Source: Bradyrhizobium cenepequi (GTDB lineage: Bacteria > Pseudomonadota > Alphaproteobacteria > Rhizobiales > Xanthobacteraceae). From it: a DNA stretch of 54,555 nucleotides. Positions within the stretch are counted from its first letter, which is position 1. Each line of letters opens with the position of its first letter. The translations under genes were made by a program, and so were the position numbers. The notes under the pieces are model-generated. The model saw only the letters and a list, made by a program, of their open reading frames with translations, had not been told where the DNA came from and ran no database searches. The stretch covers positions 1 to 54,555 of the forward strand of contig NZ_JAGKJI010000045.1 in NCBI RefSeq assembly GCF_020329485.1. The letters are read 5' to 3'. Below are positions 16,717-24,593 of this stretch, in pieces.

Positions 16717-18630
16717 ATGCTGGATTTTCTCGAACTGGAGGAGACCGTCGGTCGCGCGTGGCATCGCCTGGTCGGCGCGACCGCGTCCTATCCGGTTCAT
16801 GCCGAGCAAGCCGTCGCACTCTCGGAGATGCAGGGACAACTCTCCGTCATGTTCCGCGCGCTGGGCGGCGAGGCGGGCGTCGCGCTCGCCGGTGCGGGCG
16901 CGCGCAAGTCCGGACACCGGCTCGCCTGGAGGCAGCGAATTGGCCTCGGCGACGAATCCCTTGCCCATCCCGGGCGCGACGCGGCGACCGTCTTCCTGCC
17001 TGAGCGCATCGCCTTGTTTGCGGACCGCGGTCTGAATGCGGCTCTCTATCGGTGGCTCGCCGCATGGTTTGCGGTCGTGCCGTCGGCAGCGATCGACGAG
17101 ACCGATCCGCTGCGGCGCGATCTCCTCGGGCTGCGTCGTGCCCGCGCCACTGCCGCCGCTGTCATTGCTCGATTTCCTGGATTCGTAAGCTCCTACGCAC
17201 GACTCGCTGCGGCGGCGGCATCTGCCCGGCCGCAGCGGCCATTGCCTCGCGTGGAGCGCGAGGTCGAACAAGTCGTGCTCGCGCTCCTTGGAGCTGCTGT
17301 GCCGCCGCAAGGGGACCTGTGGTCTTCGATGATCGGCGAGAAAGCGCTGCCGTTACGGGCGCCGGCGGGATATCGCCCGGTTCTGCCATGTCCGTTGTGG
17401 GGCGATTATTGGACCCGCGACCTGGGGCCGGTATCTCAGGAGCAGGACGATGCCTCGCACGAGGCTCAAGCCGCTGCGCCGGACTCGCGGAAGCGCTTTG
17501 CGACACGCGAGCGGGAGAACGGAGCCAACAAGAGAGATCCGTTCATACTCAACCGGTTCGAGAAGATCCTGGCGATGGCCGAGATGGTGAACGTGGACCG
17601 TCCCGCCGACGACAGCGAGGACGAGAGTGCGCGCAAGGCGGCCGACGATCTGGAAGAACTGTCGATTGGGCGGCGGAGCGGAAAGCCTGCGACGAAGCTG
17701 AAGTTCGATCTCGATCTGCCGCCGGAGGCGGTCGATCCCGCACGGCTCGACGGCGAGCGGCTGTATCCGGAATGGGACTATCGCAACCGCACTTACCTCC
17801 AGGACCACTGCCGGGTGCTGACAGCGGATGCGCGCGAGACCGGCGAAAGCTGGGCCGCGGGCCAGGCCACGCGCCGCCGCATCCGCCAGGTGCGGCGCCA
17901 GTTCGAGGCGTTGCGGCCCCGCCACGAAATCGCAAGGGCACAGCCGGACGGGTACGACCTCGACATCGACGCGCTGGTCCGCGCTCGTTGCGATCTCCGT
18001 GCCGGCAGCGGCACGCTCGATCGCGTTCATCTCGCGATGCGGCCGCAGGGTCATGATCTGGCGGTGACGCTGCTCGTCGACGTGTCCCTCTCGACCGACG
18101 CCTGGGTCGATGGCTACCGCGTCCTGGACGTGGAGAAGGAGGCATTGCTTGTCCTCGCTCACGGACTGTCGGCCTGTGGCGATCACCACAGCATCCTGAC
18201 CTTCACCTCGCGGCGGCGGTCGTGGGTACGGCTCGAGACTGTCAAGGCGTTCGGAGAGCCGATGAGCGCGTCGGTGGAGCGGCGCATCGGGGCGCTCAAG
18301 CCCGGATACTACACGCGCATCGGGGCGGCGGTGCGCCATGCCGCGTCCGAACTCGCGGCCCAGCCGCAGCGGAAGAAACTGCTGATCGTTCTCACCGACG
18401 GCAAGCCGAACGACGTCGACCACTACGAAGGGCGCTTCGCCATCGAAGACACCCGCAAGGCCGTACAGGAGGCGCGCCGGCTCGGCGCCGCAGTCTTCGG
18501 CGTCACGATCGATGCAACCGCCCAGAGCTATTTTCCGACGCTCTTCGGGCGAAGCGGATATGCGATCGTTGGCAACGTCAGGCGCCTGCCCGCGGCCTTG
18601 CCGGCGCTCTACCGTCAGCTCACGCAATAG
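16717..18630 (+). CDS. norD: NorD, von Willebrand factor A-domain activation protein
   Basis: This 637-aa protein ends in a vWA domain (about residues 440-637) with a MIDAS metal site DVSLST and a later TDGKPND. The long N-terminal part is Ala- and Arg-rich and low in clear motifs. NorD binds NorQ and is needed for iron loading of NO reductase. It begins 10 bp after norQ, is the last gene of norEFCBQD and is followed by a palindromic repeat and a terminator. Length matches NorD of rhizobia. Confidence 0.92.
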   Translation: MLDFLELEETVGRAWHRLVGATASYPVHAEQAVALSEMQGQLSVMFRALGGEAGVALAGAGARKSGHRLAWRQRIGLGDESLAHPGRDAATVFLPERIALFADRGLNAALYRWLAAWFAVVPSAAIDETDPLRRDLLGLRRARATAAAVIARFPGFVSSYARLAAAAASARPQRPLPRVEREVEQVVLALLGAAVPPQGDLWSSMIGEKALPLRAPAGYRPVLPCPLWGDYWTRDLGPVSQEQDDASHEAQAAAPDSRKRFATRERENGANKRDPFILNRFEKILAMAEMVNVDRPADDSEDESARKAADDLEELSIGRRSGKPATKLKFDLDLPPEAVDPARLDGERLYPEWDYRNRTYLQDHCRVLTADARETGESWAAGQATRRRIRQVRRQFEALRPRHEIARAQPDGYDLDIDALVRARCDLRAGSGTLDRVHLAMRPQGHDLAVTLLVDVSLSTDAWVDGYRVLDVEKEALLVLAHGLSACGDHHSILTFTSRRRSWVRLETVKAFGEPMSASVERRIGALKPGYYTRIGAAVRHAASELAAQPQRKKLLIVLTDGKPNDVDHYEGRFAIEDTRKAVQEARRLGAAVFGVTIDATAQSYFPTLFGRSGYAIVGNVRRLPAALPALYRQLTQ

Positions 18631-18678
18631 CCAACTTTGCGGCTAACGAGAGCATGATCCGATCACGCTGAATCTTCA

Positions 18679-18784
18679 CCTCTCCCGCTTGTGGGAGAGG
18701 TCGGCGCACCCGGATCGGCGCTTCGCGCCGTCCGAGTACAGGCTCCGCGCAGGGTGAGGGCTCTTTCCACTCGGGGAGCCCCAA
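18679..18784. repeat. Rhizobial-type intergenic palindromic repeat
   Basis: Three palindromes in a row: CCTCTCCC / GGGAGAGG (18679-18700), CGGCGC-TTC-GCGCCG (18716-18730) and an imperfect GGGCTC / GAGCCC (about 18758-18783). The opening CTCTCCC motif and the mosaic of small hairpins resemble a repeat family found between genes throughout Bradyrhizobium and Rhodopseudomonas genomes. Copies elsewhere in the genome cannot be checked here. Confidence 0.65.
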
Positions 18785-18830
18785 TGCGGAGGCACCCCAC
18801 CCCCAGCGCTCCCCCGCAAGCGTGAGAAGG

Positions 18831-18857
18831 AGCGCAGCTTCACCGGGCTGCGCTTTT
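18831..18857 (+). terminator. Intrinsic terminator downstream of norD
   Basis: AGCGCAGC (18831-18838) pairs with GCTGCGCT (18847-18854) around an eight-base loop and is followed by TTTT (18854-18857, overlapping the stem end). It would end norD transcription just before the convergent hemN. In the other direction there is no T-run. Confidence 0.55.
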
Positions 18858-18881
18858 AGCCTGATCGGCGATTGCTCTAAT

Positions 18882-20234
18882 TCAGACTGCGCGACTGTGC
18901 GTCGCCACGGACCGCGGAAGATGCGCGTCGAATGCCGAAGCGACGCTTCGGACCAGGAACTCCGCGCCGTCGTTGACCGAGAGTCGGTCATCGAACATCG
19001 TCACAGCGCCATCGGCGATGAGGCCCTCTATCCGCGACCGATCCACGATCGCGGATTCCGGATCACGGCCGTGCAACCGCGATATCCTGGGGAGGTCGAC
19101 GGCAAGATCGCACATGAGCCGCTCGATGATGTCGGCGCGGAAGCGGTCTTCCTCGGTGAACGCGTAGCCTTTGGCGGTGGCGAGCCGCTCCTCGACGATG
19201 CGCGCAAGGTATTCGCGTGTCGGCACGGCGTTCTGTACGAATCCTTGAGGCATGCGGCCGATGGCACTGGCGCCGAGGCCGATGAGCGTGTCGGCCGAAT
19301 CGTCGGTATAGCCCTGGAAATTCCGCCGCAATTTTCCTTCCCGTTTTGCCACTGCAAGGTTGTCGGTGGGAAGAGCGAAGTGATCGAAGCCGATGCGCAC
19401 ATACCCGGCATCGAGCAAGGCTTGCGCGATCGTTTCCGACTGGATATGGCGCTGGATACTATCGGGCAAAGACTCTTCGGCGATCTTGCGCTGATGTTTC
19501 TTGAAAGACGGAACGTGCGCGTAACCGAACACCGAAAAGCGATCCGGACGCAGCTCGACACATTTTGCAACCGTGTCCAGGCACGAATCCACCGTCTGCA
19601 GGGGAAGGCCATAGAGCAGGTCGAAATTGAGCCGGCCGACGCCGGCCCGGCGCAGCTGCTCAACGGACGCGGCGGTCTGTTCGAAGCTCTGCCGCCGATT
19701 GATGGCGCGCTGCACGGCCGGATCGAAGCTTTGAACGCCGAGGCTCGCGCGGTTGACGCCGCAGTAGCCCAGCGCCTCCGTCATCGGCTCGGTCAGCGTG
19801 CGCGGGTCGATCTCGACGGCAACCTCGGCATCGGGCGTCACGAAGAACGAATAGCGCAAGGCGCCGACGAGGTCCGCGAAGGTTTCCGGCGACATGATGG
19901 TCGGAGTGCCGCCGCCGAAGTGGATGTGAGAGATCGGCAGCCTTTGCCCAATCGTTTCGGCGACAAGGAGCGCTTCCGTGCGCAGGCCCGCTGCGTAGAC
20001 CGCGATCGGCTCGTCACGCTTCGTCACCGACGTATGGCAGCCGCAGTACCAGCACATGGATCGGCAGAACGGCACGTGGAGGTAGAGTGAAGCCGGTTGG
20101 CGGACGGGAACCGATCTGAGCCACTGCCGATAGACGTCTTCCCCAACCGCCGGCGAAAAATGCGGCGCCGTGGGATAGCTGGTGTAGCGCGGCAGCCTGT
20201 CCTGCCCGTAGGATTGCGCCAAGTCCGATCGCAT
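18882..20234 (-). CDS. hemN: Oxygen-independent coproporphyrinogen III oxidase
   Basis: This 450-aa radical-SAM enzyme converts coproporphyrinogen III to protoporphyrinogen IX without oxygen. The Fe-S/SAM motif is Cys57-x3-Cys61-x2-Cys64 (FCRSMCWYCG), followed by the GGGTPTIMSP SAM-binding motif. Anaerobic haem synthesis is needed for cytochromes of denitrification. A TTG-N8-CAA site is centred about 60 bp before its start, so it seems to have its own promoter separate from nirK-nirV. It converges with norD. The length and the PRYTSYPTAPHF N-terminus are standard for HemN. Confidence 0.95.
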   Translation of the reverse strand: MRSDLAQSYGQDRLPRYTSYPTAPHFSPAVGEDVYRQWLRSVPVRQPASLYLHVPFCRSMCWYCGCHTSVTKRDEPIAVYAAGLRTEALLVAETIGQRLPISHIHFGGGTPTIMSPETFADLVGALRYSFFVTPDAEVAVEIDPRTLTEPMTEALGYCGVNRASLGVQSFDPAVQRAINRRQSFEQTAASVEQLRRAGVGRLNFDLLYGLPLQTVDSCLDTVAKCVELRPDRFSVFGYAHVPSFKKHQRKIAEESLPDSIQRHIQSETIAQALLDAGYVRIGFDHFALPTDNLAVAKREGKLRRNFQGYTDDSADTLIGLGASAIGRMPQGFVQNAVPTREYLARIVEERLATAKGYAFTEEDRFRADIIERLMCDLAVDLPRISRLHGRDPESAIVDRSRIEGLIADGAVTMFDDRLSVNDGAEFLVRSVASAFDAHLPRSVATHSRAV

Positions 20235-20287
20235 CTGCTTTCCTTCTCCGTCTCCGCATCACCTAGCGGACTCCCGGCGGAATAACT

Positions 20288-20301
20288 TTGCGCTAGCTCA
20301 A
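20288..20301 (-). promoter_or_regulatory. FNR/NnrR-type site upstream of hemN
   Basis: TTGCGCTAGCTCAA fits TTG-N8-CAA and lies in the short gap between nirV and hemN, centred about 60 bp from the hemN start. This is nearly the same spacing as the norE and nirK sites. Confidence 0.65.
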
Positions 20302-20317
20302 TCCATCCCGTGAACGT

Positions 20318-21181
20318 TCACGTCCGTCGCAAAAGCTTCGCTAGGTTCCGCGAGAATGCCGCGGCGACCGGGCTGGAGGGCTCGACGACGAGCCTGAAGC
20401 CGAGATTGGTCGGCGGAATCCCTACGGCGCATCCGCCGGACTTGGGATCGCGAATGAAGTCCGTCATGTAGGCGCGGTGGGCACCCTCCACGACGCGGAC
20501 CCCGCAATTCGTGTTGGTGATCCGCTCGGCTCCGTCATCGAGCGAGGTTCGAAGGAAGCAGCTATCCGTCCACTCCCAGACATTGCCGGCCAGGTCGTCC
20601 AATCCGTTGCTGTTCGTGCCGAACGTGCCCGCGGGTTGAACGGCCTTCTCGGCGGGCTTGGAGCGGGCGGATTCGGCTTCATAGCGGGCGATCCAGGCCT
20701 GCGCCGGATCCGCGGGGTCGACCAGCGGCAACGCTTCGTCGCGCGCCTTCTCGGCGGCCGCGAATGTCCACTCCTCGTCGGTCGGCAGACGATAGGTAAC
20801 GCCGGTTCTGCGCGACAGCCATGCAGCATAGGCTGAGGCGTCGTGCCAACTGACGCCGACGACGGGCACGTCCAGTGAGCCGTTGGGGACCGGCACCTTT
20901 GGACAGGCTCCGTCGTCGGCGCAGCGCGCGTACTCGGCGACCGTGACCTGCCGCTTCATGATGATAAGATCAGCAGGCAGGCTCAGTTTGCGCATGAGTC
21001 CTTCGACCGGTCTGCCGTTCCGCGAGAAGTCGCCGGCAGCCCGATAGCTGAAGGAAGCGGGAGAGAGGCGCACGGCCCCGTCGTCATCGTGCGGAGGTGC
21101 GGGCGAGAGCACGGTTGCCAGGATCGGCGCAGCCAGTGCGCCAGCGAGCATGGCCGTCTTCATTTTCATCAGGATGAGCAT
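20318..21181 (-). CDS. nirV: NirV-like exported formylglycine-generating-enzyme family protein
   Basis: A 287-aa protein with an N-terminal signal sequence (hydrophobic residues 10-25) and a sulfatase-modifying-factor (FGE/SUMF1-like) domain, seen in VPVVGVSWHDASAYAAWLS, RLPTDEEWTFAA, DDLAGNVWEWT and NLGFRLV. Such proteins, called NirV, accompany copper nitrite reductase genes in many denitrifiers; the exact role is not settled. The two Cys of true formylglycine-generating enzymes are not clearly at their positions, so catalysis of that reaction is doubtful. It follows nirK after 68 bp, separated by a strong hairpin. Confidence 0.85.
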   Translation of the reverse strand: MLILMKMKTAMLAGALAAPILATVLSPAPPHDDDGAVRLSPASFSYRAAGDFSRNGRPVEGLMRKLSLPADLIIMKRQVTVAEYARCADDGACPKVPVPNGSLDVPVVGVSWHDASAYAAWLSRRTGVTYRLPTDEEWTFAAAEKARDEALPLVDPADPAQAWIARYEAESARSKPAEKAVQPAGTFGTNSNGLDDLAGNVWEWTDSCFLRTSLDDGAERITNTNCGVRVVEGAHRAYMTDFIRDPKSGGCAVGIPPTNLGFRLVVEPSSPVAAAFSRNLAKLLRRT

Positions 21182-21203
21182 GATGTCGCCTCCGCTCCGT
21201 GAA

Positions 21204-21232
21204 ACGGCCCGCGGGTAGGGACCGCGGGCCGT
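21204..21232 (-). promoter_or_regulatory. Strong hairpin between nirK and nirV
   Basis: ACGGCCCGCGG (21204-21214) and CCGCGGGCCGT (21222-21232) form an 11-bp perfect stem with a 7-base loop. Read in the nirK direction only TTT follows, so it is probably a 3' stabiliser or attenuator that lowers nirV relative to nirK; on the plus strand TTTTT follows the stem. Confidence 0.6.
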
Positions 21233-21249
21233 CCCTTTTTCGGCTCCAT

Positions 21250-22383
21250 CTAGCGGCTGAAGGTCGCCGGGTCGGCGGCGCCGAGCTTGTCCGGCGGGAT
21301 CGGGCCGGGAGGAGAGACCTGCTTCATGAGGTCATCGCTCCACTTGCCTTCCACCTTGATGTGCGCTGCCGCGCCGAGTTCGAAGGCCTCAATCAAGTTG
21401 TGGTTGAGATAGGCGTACACGCCGGGCTGGCGGAAAGTATACAGCGCGGCTGCCGCCGAACCGCCGCGCACCAGCCAGGTCTCGAGATCCTTCTCCGGCG
21501 GGTTGTTGAACTTGCCGGTCTCCCAGACATAGTCGCCGTGCCCGCCGATCAGGTGCGGACGGGTGTCGCGGTTGGCTTGCGAATGCACGATCATCACGGT
21601 CTCGCCGACCTTCGCGGTCAATGCATTCTTGCCGGTCAGGGCGCCGACCCGCCCGTTGAAGACTACGTGTGTCGGGATCAGCTTGCGCATGACCTCGGTG
21701 GTGTCCGCATAGGATTCGCCGACCGTGTCGTAGGTTTTGTACTTGCCGTTCTCATCCTTCGGTATGTAGAGGTCGTTTTCGCCGATGTAGAAGATCTTGT
21801 CGTAGTGCAGCGGCTTGCCGTCACGGTCCTTCAGTCCATCACGCGGCAGCACCATCACCGTGCCATGCATGCCGGAGACCACGTGCCATGGAACCATGCC
21901 CTCAGGAGCGCAGTGATAGACGAAGACGCCGGGACGCGTCGCCTTCCAGCGCAGCACTGCCTGTTCGCCCGGATTGACCTTGGTCAGGGCGCCACCGCCC
22001 AGCGCGCCCGTCGACGAGTGAAGGTCGATGTTGTGCGGCATGGAATTGGTCGCGGGATTGACGAGTGTCAGCTCCATGTAGTCGCCTTCGTGAACTACCA
22101 TCATCGGGCCAGGCATCGAGCCATTGAAGGTCATCGCATGAAACTTGGTGCCAGCGTCGTCGATCACGACTTCCTTCTCTTGGACCGTGAGCTTGAACTC
22201 GACGATCTTCGGTCCGGCCTTGGTTGCCTGTTCGTGTGGATGCACGAACGGCGGTGCGACCAGCTCGACTCGTTCGCGCGGCAGCTTGAGATCGTCGGCG
22301 GCCAGCGCCGGCGCGGCTATCATCAGCGCCGCGATCGCGGCTCCCATCAGGGCGGTCCTTCTCGTCAGCATGATGCTCTCCAT
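21250..22383 (-). CDS. nirK: Copper-containing nitrite reductase
   Basis: This 377-aa periplasmic enzyme reduces nitrite to NO. A twin-Arg signal (LTRRTALMG) precedes an Ala-rich hydrophobic stretch ending at APALAADD. Type 1 and type 2 copper ligands are visible in MPHNIDLHSS, FVYHCAPEGMVPWHVVSGMHG and NHNLIEAFELG. I chose the ATG at 22383, which has AGGACG upstream; an internal ATG at 22371 is possible. A TTG-N8-CAA site is centred about 64 bp upstream. Its product NO feeds the norCB enzyme encoded 6 kb away, so this window encodes nitrite-to-nitrous-oxide reduction. Confidence 0.96.
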   Translation of the reverse strand: MESIMLTRRTALMGAAIAALMIAAPALAADDLKLPRERVELVAPPFVHPHEQATKAGPKIVEFKLTVQEKEVVIDDAGTKFHAMTFNGSMPGPMMVVHEGDYMELTLVNPATNSMPHNIDLHSSTGALGGGALTKVNPGEQAVLRWKATRPGVFVYHCAPEGMVPWHVVSGMHGTVMVLPRDGLKDRDGKPLHYDKIFYIGENDLYIPKDENGKYKTYDTVGESYADTTEVMRKLIPTHVVFNGRVGALTGKNALTAKVGETVMIVHSQANRDTRPHLIGGHGDYVWETGKFNNPPEKDLETWLVRGGSAAAALYTFRQPGVYAYLNHNLIEAFELGAAAHIKVEGKWSDDLMKQVSPPGPIPPDKLGAADPATFSR

Positions 22384-22440
22384 CGCTTCAATCGTCCTAA
22401 TTCGATGCGTGCATCATGTGCGATCAGGTCGCCAGACACG

Positions 22441-22454
22441 TTGCGCTGCAGCAA
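22441..22454 (-). promoter_or_regulatory. FNR/NnrR-type site upstream of nirK
   Basis: TTGCGCTGCAGCAA fits TTG-N8-CAA and its centre is about 64 bp from the nirK start, matching the norE, hemN and 23044 spacing. Being palindromic it could also act on the divergent DUF1858 gene, about 96 bp away. Confidence 0.7.
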
Positions 22455-22543
22455 AGAAATGTCGATTTTTTTGACGAGGCGACCTGCTCGAGAATTTGCG
22501 GACGAGCAAAGAGGCCTGGAAGCCGCCACGCTACAGTAGCAGC

Positions 22544-22756
22544 ATGAGAACAAGTTCAGCGCCCACCGCGGATATGATGGTCGACAACGTGATGCGTCGA
22601 TGGCCGCGCACGATACGCGTATTTCTCGATTTCAGGATGCCATGTGTCGGTTGTCCGATCGCCGCTTTCCACTCGATCGAAGAAGCATGCGGCGAACATG
22701 GCATTGACGTCCGCGTCTTCGTGTCGAAGCTCATGGATACGGCGAAAGCCGCTTAG
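22544..22756 (+). CDS. DUF1858 redox-disulfide domain protein
   Basis: This 70-aa protein is a single DUF1858 domain with the conserved Cys-x-x-Cys in FRMPCVGCPIAAFHSIEEAC and an acidic and helical surround (GEHGIDVRVFVSKL). The family (also described as hybrid-cluster-associated disulfide domain) is thought to be redox active and often lies beside nitrite or NO metabolism genes. I chose the ATG at 22544; the frame stays open 16 codons upstream. It diverges from nirK. Confidence 0.8.
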   Translation: MRTSSAPTADMMVDNVMRRWPRTIRVFLDFRMPCVGCPIAAFHSIEEACGEHGIDVRVFVSKLMDTAKAA

Positions 22757-22867
22757 GGCGCGCTTGCGCACCTGAACGACATCCGCGAGCTTCTCCAGTG
22801 ATTCGGATGGACAGGCACCGCCTCGTTCGTCCAGACGTTGTTCAAACACCGGACTTGCAAAGCAGGC

Positions 22868-23044
22868 CTACTGACGCGGTTTCTCATCGGTCGAGCAGCA
22901 AGCAGCCTTGCTCTCGGGGAAGGCCAGGATCGTAGTTCCGTCCTCGAGCTTTCGCAGAAGATCGGCGATGATAGCCTCGAAAAGCTTGCGTTCGATGGCG
23001 CGCTCGCTTCGGCTCTGTCGTCGCAATCTTTCGAAAATCCGCAT
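22868..23044 (-). CDS. Small 58-aa protein with its own NnrR-type site
   Basis: A 58-aa frame starts at ATG 23044 with GGGGGA four bases upstream and ends at TAG 22868. The first half is basic and helical (MRIFERLRRQSRSERAIER, then LFEAIIADLLRKLEDG), and a Cys-Cys pair lies near the end (SKAACCSTDE). I do not recognise a family. A TTG-N8-CAA site is centred about 60 bp upstream, the same distance as at norE, nirK and hemN, which strongly suggests a real denitrification-induced gene. Confidence 0.6.
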   Translation of the reverse strand: MRIFERLRRQSRSERAIERKLFEAIIADLLRKLEDGTTILAFPESKAACCSTDEKPRQ

Positions 23045-23097
23045 CGCGTCCCCCGTTGATGACCGATTTGATATTGCAGATCAGGGGCGCGCCATCT

Positions 23098-23111
23098 TTG
23101 TCGGGGATCAA
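23098..23111 (-). promoter_or_regulatory. FNR/NnrR-type site upstream of the 58-aa gene
   Basis: TTGTCGGGGATCAA fits TTG-N8-CAA, centred about 60 bp from ATG 23044 on the minus strand. It lies 39 bp (centre to centre) from the next site at 23137, so this intergenic space holds a back-to-back pair serving divergent genes. Confidence 0.6.
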
Positions 23112-23136
23112 ACACTTAGGTGAACGACGCGGCAAT

Positions 23137-23150
23137 TTGTGCCGCGACAA
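23137..23150 (+). promoter_or_regulatory. FNR/NnrR-type site upstream of the 23236 operon
   Basis: TTGTGCCGCGACAA fits TTG-N8-CAA and is nearly identical to the norE site (TTGTCCGGCGACAA). It is centred about 92 bp before the chosen start of the membrane-protein gene and probably drives that gene with the DUF2249 and DUF59 genes. Confidence 0.6.
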
Positions 23151-23235
23151 AGAGCCTGCGATCGCGACTGCCTACGATTACCGCCGTCGAACGAAGGCCG
23201 TCCATGGCGACGATGCAGAGAAAAGTTCTGAGATC

Positions 23236-24576
23236 ATGATGATCGGCGCCAGCATATCACGATGGACGATGAGCTATTTCGCGATGGCGGTCGCCTGGTT
23301 GTTCGTAGTGCTGGCGCTGATGGTTGGGGGCGTCGGCTTTCCCGCAGCCGATCTTGCATCACCTGATACGCTCGTCCTGGTCCACGTGGTCTGCATCGGA
23401 TGGCTCAGCCTGGCGATGTGTGGCGCGCTATTTCAGTTCGTCCCCGTACTCGTCGCGAAGCCGTTGTTTTCGGAGAATTGGGCTTTGCCTGCTCTGGGTC
23501 TGTTGAGCGCTGGTCTCGCCTCGCTGCTCGCAGGTTTCCTGGCATTGGAAGGTCGGCTGCCAGCCTGGCTCTGGCTGCTTCCGTTCGGCGCGATCCTGTT
23601 GATCGCCGGTTTCGGGCTGATCATCGTCGATCTCGGGCTGACCGTATGGCTGCGGCCGGTGGGGCCGGCCCGCTTCGTGCTCGTTGGGTTGGCCTCGCTC
23701 TGTGCTACCGTCGCCTTCGGCGCGGTCTTCGCGTTCGCGCTTGCGGGGTGGGCGGGATCGACCGGGCAATTGATGCTGGCCGGCGGCGTCCCGCTACATG
23801 CGATCGCCGGTCTTGGCGGCTGGCTGACGTTGACGGCGATGGGCGTCAGCTATCGGCTATTGTCCATGTTCATGCTCTCGCCTGATATCGACGACCGGAA
23901 GAGCGGCGCAACGTTGGCCACGGGCGCGCTCGCGATCGCCGTCGCAGTAGTCGGCGGTGTCCTCCCGATCGGGTTCCTTGCCGCATTGGGCGTCGTGCTA
24001 TCGATTGCCGCCGTCCTCGGCTTGGCGACTGTTGCCCTATACGGGCGCGACGTGCTCGCAATCTTCCGTGCTCGCAAGCGGCGCCAGCTCGAGCTCAATA
24101 CGCGGATGGCGACGCTCTCCTTCGCGAGCCTGGCGGGCACGGCGCTTCTCGGTGCGGCGCTCGTCGTGACCGGCGGTTTTGCCGGGCATGTCGGAGCGTT
24201 CGTCTTCCTTGCCGTTTTCGGCTGGCTGTCGGGCCTGGTCCTCGCCAAGCTCTATAAGATCGTGGCTTTCCTGACCTGGCTTGAGACCTATGGTCCGGTG
24301 ATGGGACGGACTCCCACTCCGCGCGTTCATGACCTCGTCGCGGAGCGGAGGGCATCGAAGTGGTTTGTGATCTACTACGCGGCCGTCTGGAGCGGAACGC
24401 TGATGCTGCTGATCGGCCAACCGTCGGGATTCCGGCTCGCCGCGATGGCGATGACGGCGGGAGTCATCGGCATCATTCGCGAGGTGATCCGGACGCGGCA
24501 GCTTGCGGATGTCGCGAGCCCGCTGCGCCTTCCCGCTGGGGCCTGCGCCCCCCATCTACTGTTCGCAAGAAACTAA
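23236..24576 (+). CDS. Multi-pass haem-copper-oxidase-I-like membrane protein
   Basis: This 446-aa protein is almost entirely hydrophobic with about twelve membrane segments. The blocks LVHVVCIGWLSLAMCGALFQF and PLHAIAGLGGWLTLTAMGVSYRL each place a His inside a membrane helix, as in subunit I-like and NnrS-related proteins where such His bind haem. It lacks the FRPFF motif of classical NnrS, so I do not name it nnrS. The double ATG at 23236/23239 is the best start, though the ribosome site is weak. It heads an operon with DUF2249 and DUF59 genes behind an NnrR-type site. A role in NO tolerance or metal/haem handling is inferred. Confidence 0.75.
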   Translation: MMIGASISRWTMSYFAMAVAWLFVVLALMVGGVGFPAADLASPDTLVLVHVVCIGWLSLAMCGALFQFVPVLVAKPLFSENWALPALGLLSAGLASLLAGFLALEGRLPAWLWLLPFGAILLIAGFGLIIVDLGLTVWLRPVGPARFVLVGLASLCATVAFGAVFAFALAGWAGSTGQLMLAGGVPLHAIAGLGGWLTLTAMGVSYRLLSMFMLSPDIDDRKSGATLATGALAIAVAVVGGVLPIGFLAALGVVLSIAAVLGLATVALYGRDVLAIFRARKRRQLELNTRMATLSFASLAGTALLGAALVVTGGFAGHVGAFVFLAVFGWLSGLVLAKLYKIVAFLTWLETYGPVMGRTPTPRVHDLVAERRASKWFVIYYAAVWSGTLMLLIGQPSGFRLAAMAMTAGVIGIIREVIRTRQLADVASPLRLPAGACAPHLLFARN

Positions 24577-24593
24577 AGACGAAAGGAAGAAGC

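Noticed and set aside
15637..17310. A 557-codon minus-strand frame across norB-norQ-norD
   Set aside because: Antisense to clear genes and without any recognisable domain.
18679..18857. Possible CRISPR-like or small-RNA structure in the gap after norD
   Set aside because: The hairpins differ in sequence and have no regular spacing; they fit a known type of intergenic palindromic repeat plus a terminator.
21199..22539. A 446-codon plus-strand frame across nirK
   Set aside because: Antisense to nirK, whose copper ligands and signal peptide are all visible on the other strand.
23079..23095. TTGAT-N7-ATCAG-like symmetry near 23067-23083 as another FNR site
   Set aside because: The half-site spacing is wrong for FNR/NnrR (needs TTG-N8-CAA); better matches lie at 23098 and 23137.
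23236..24576. Calling the membrane protein NnrS
   Set aside because: The FRPFF-type N-terminal motif of NnrS is absent; only general haem-copper-like His-in-helix blocks are present.
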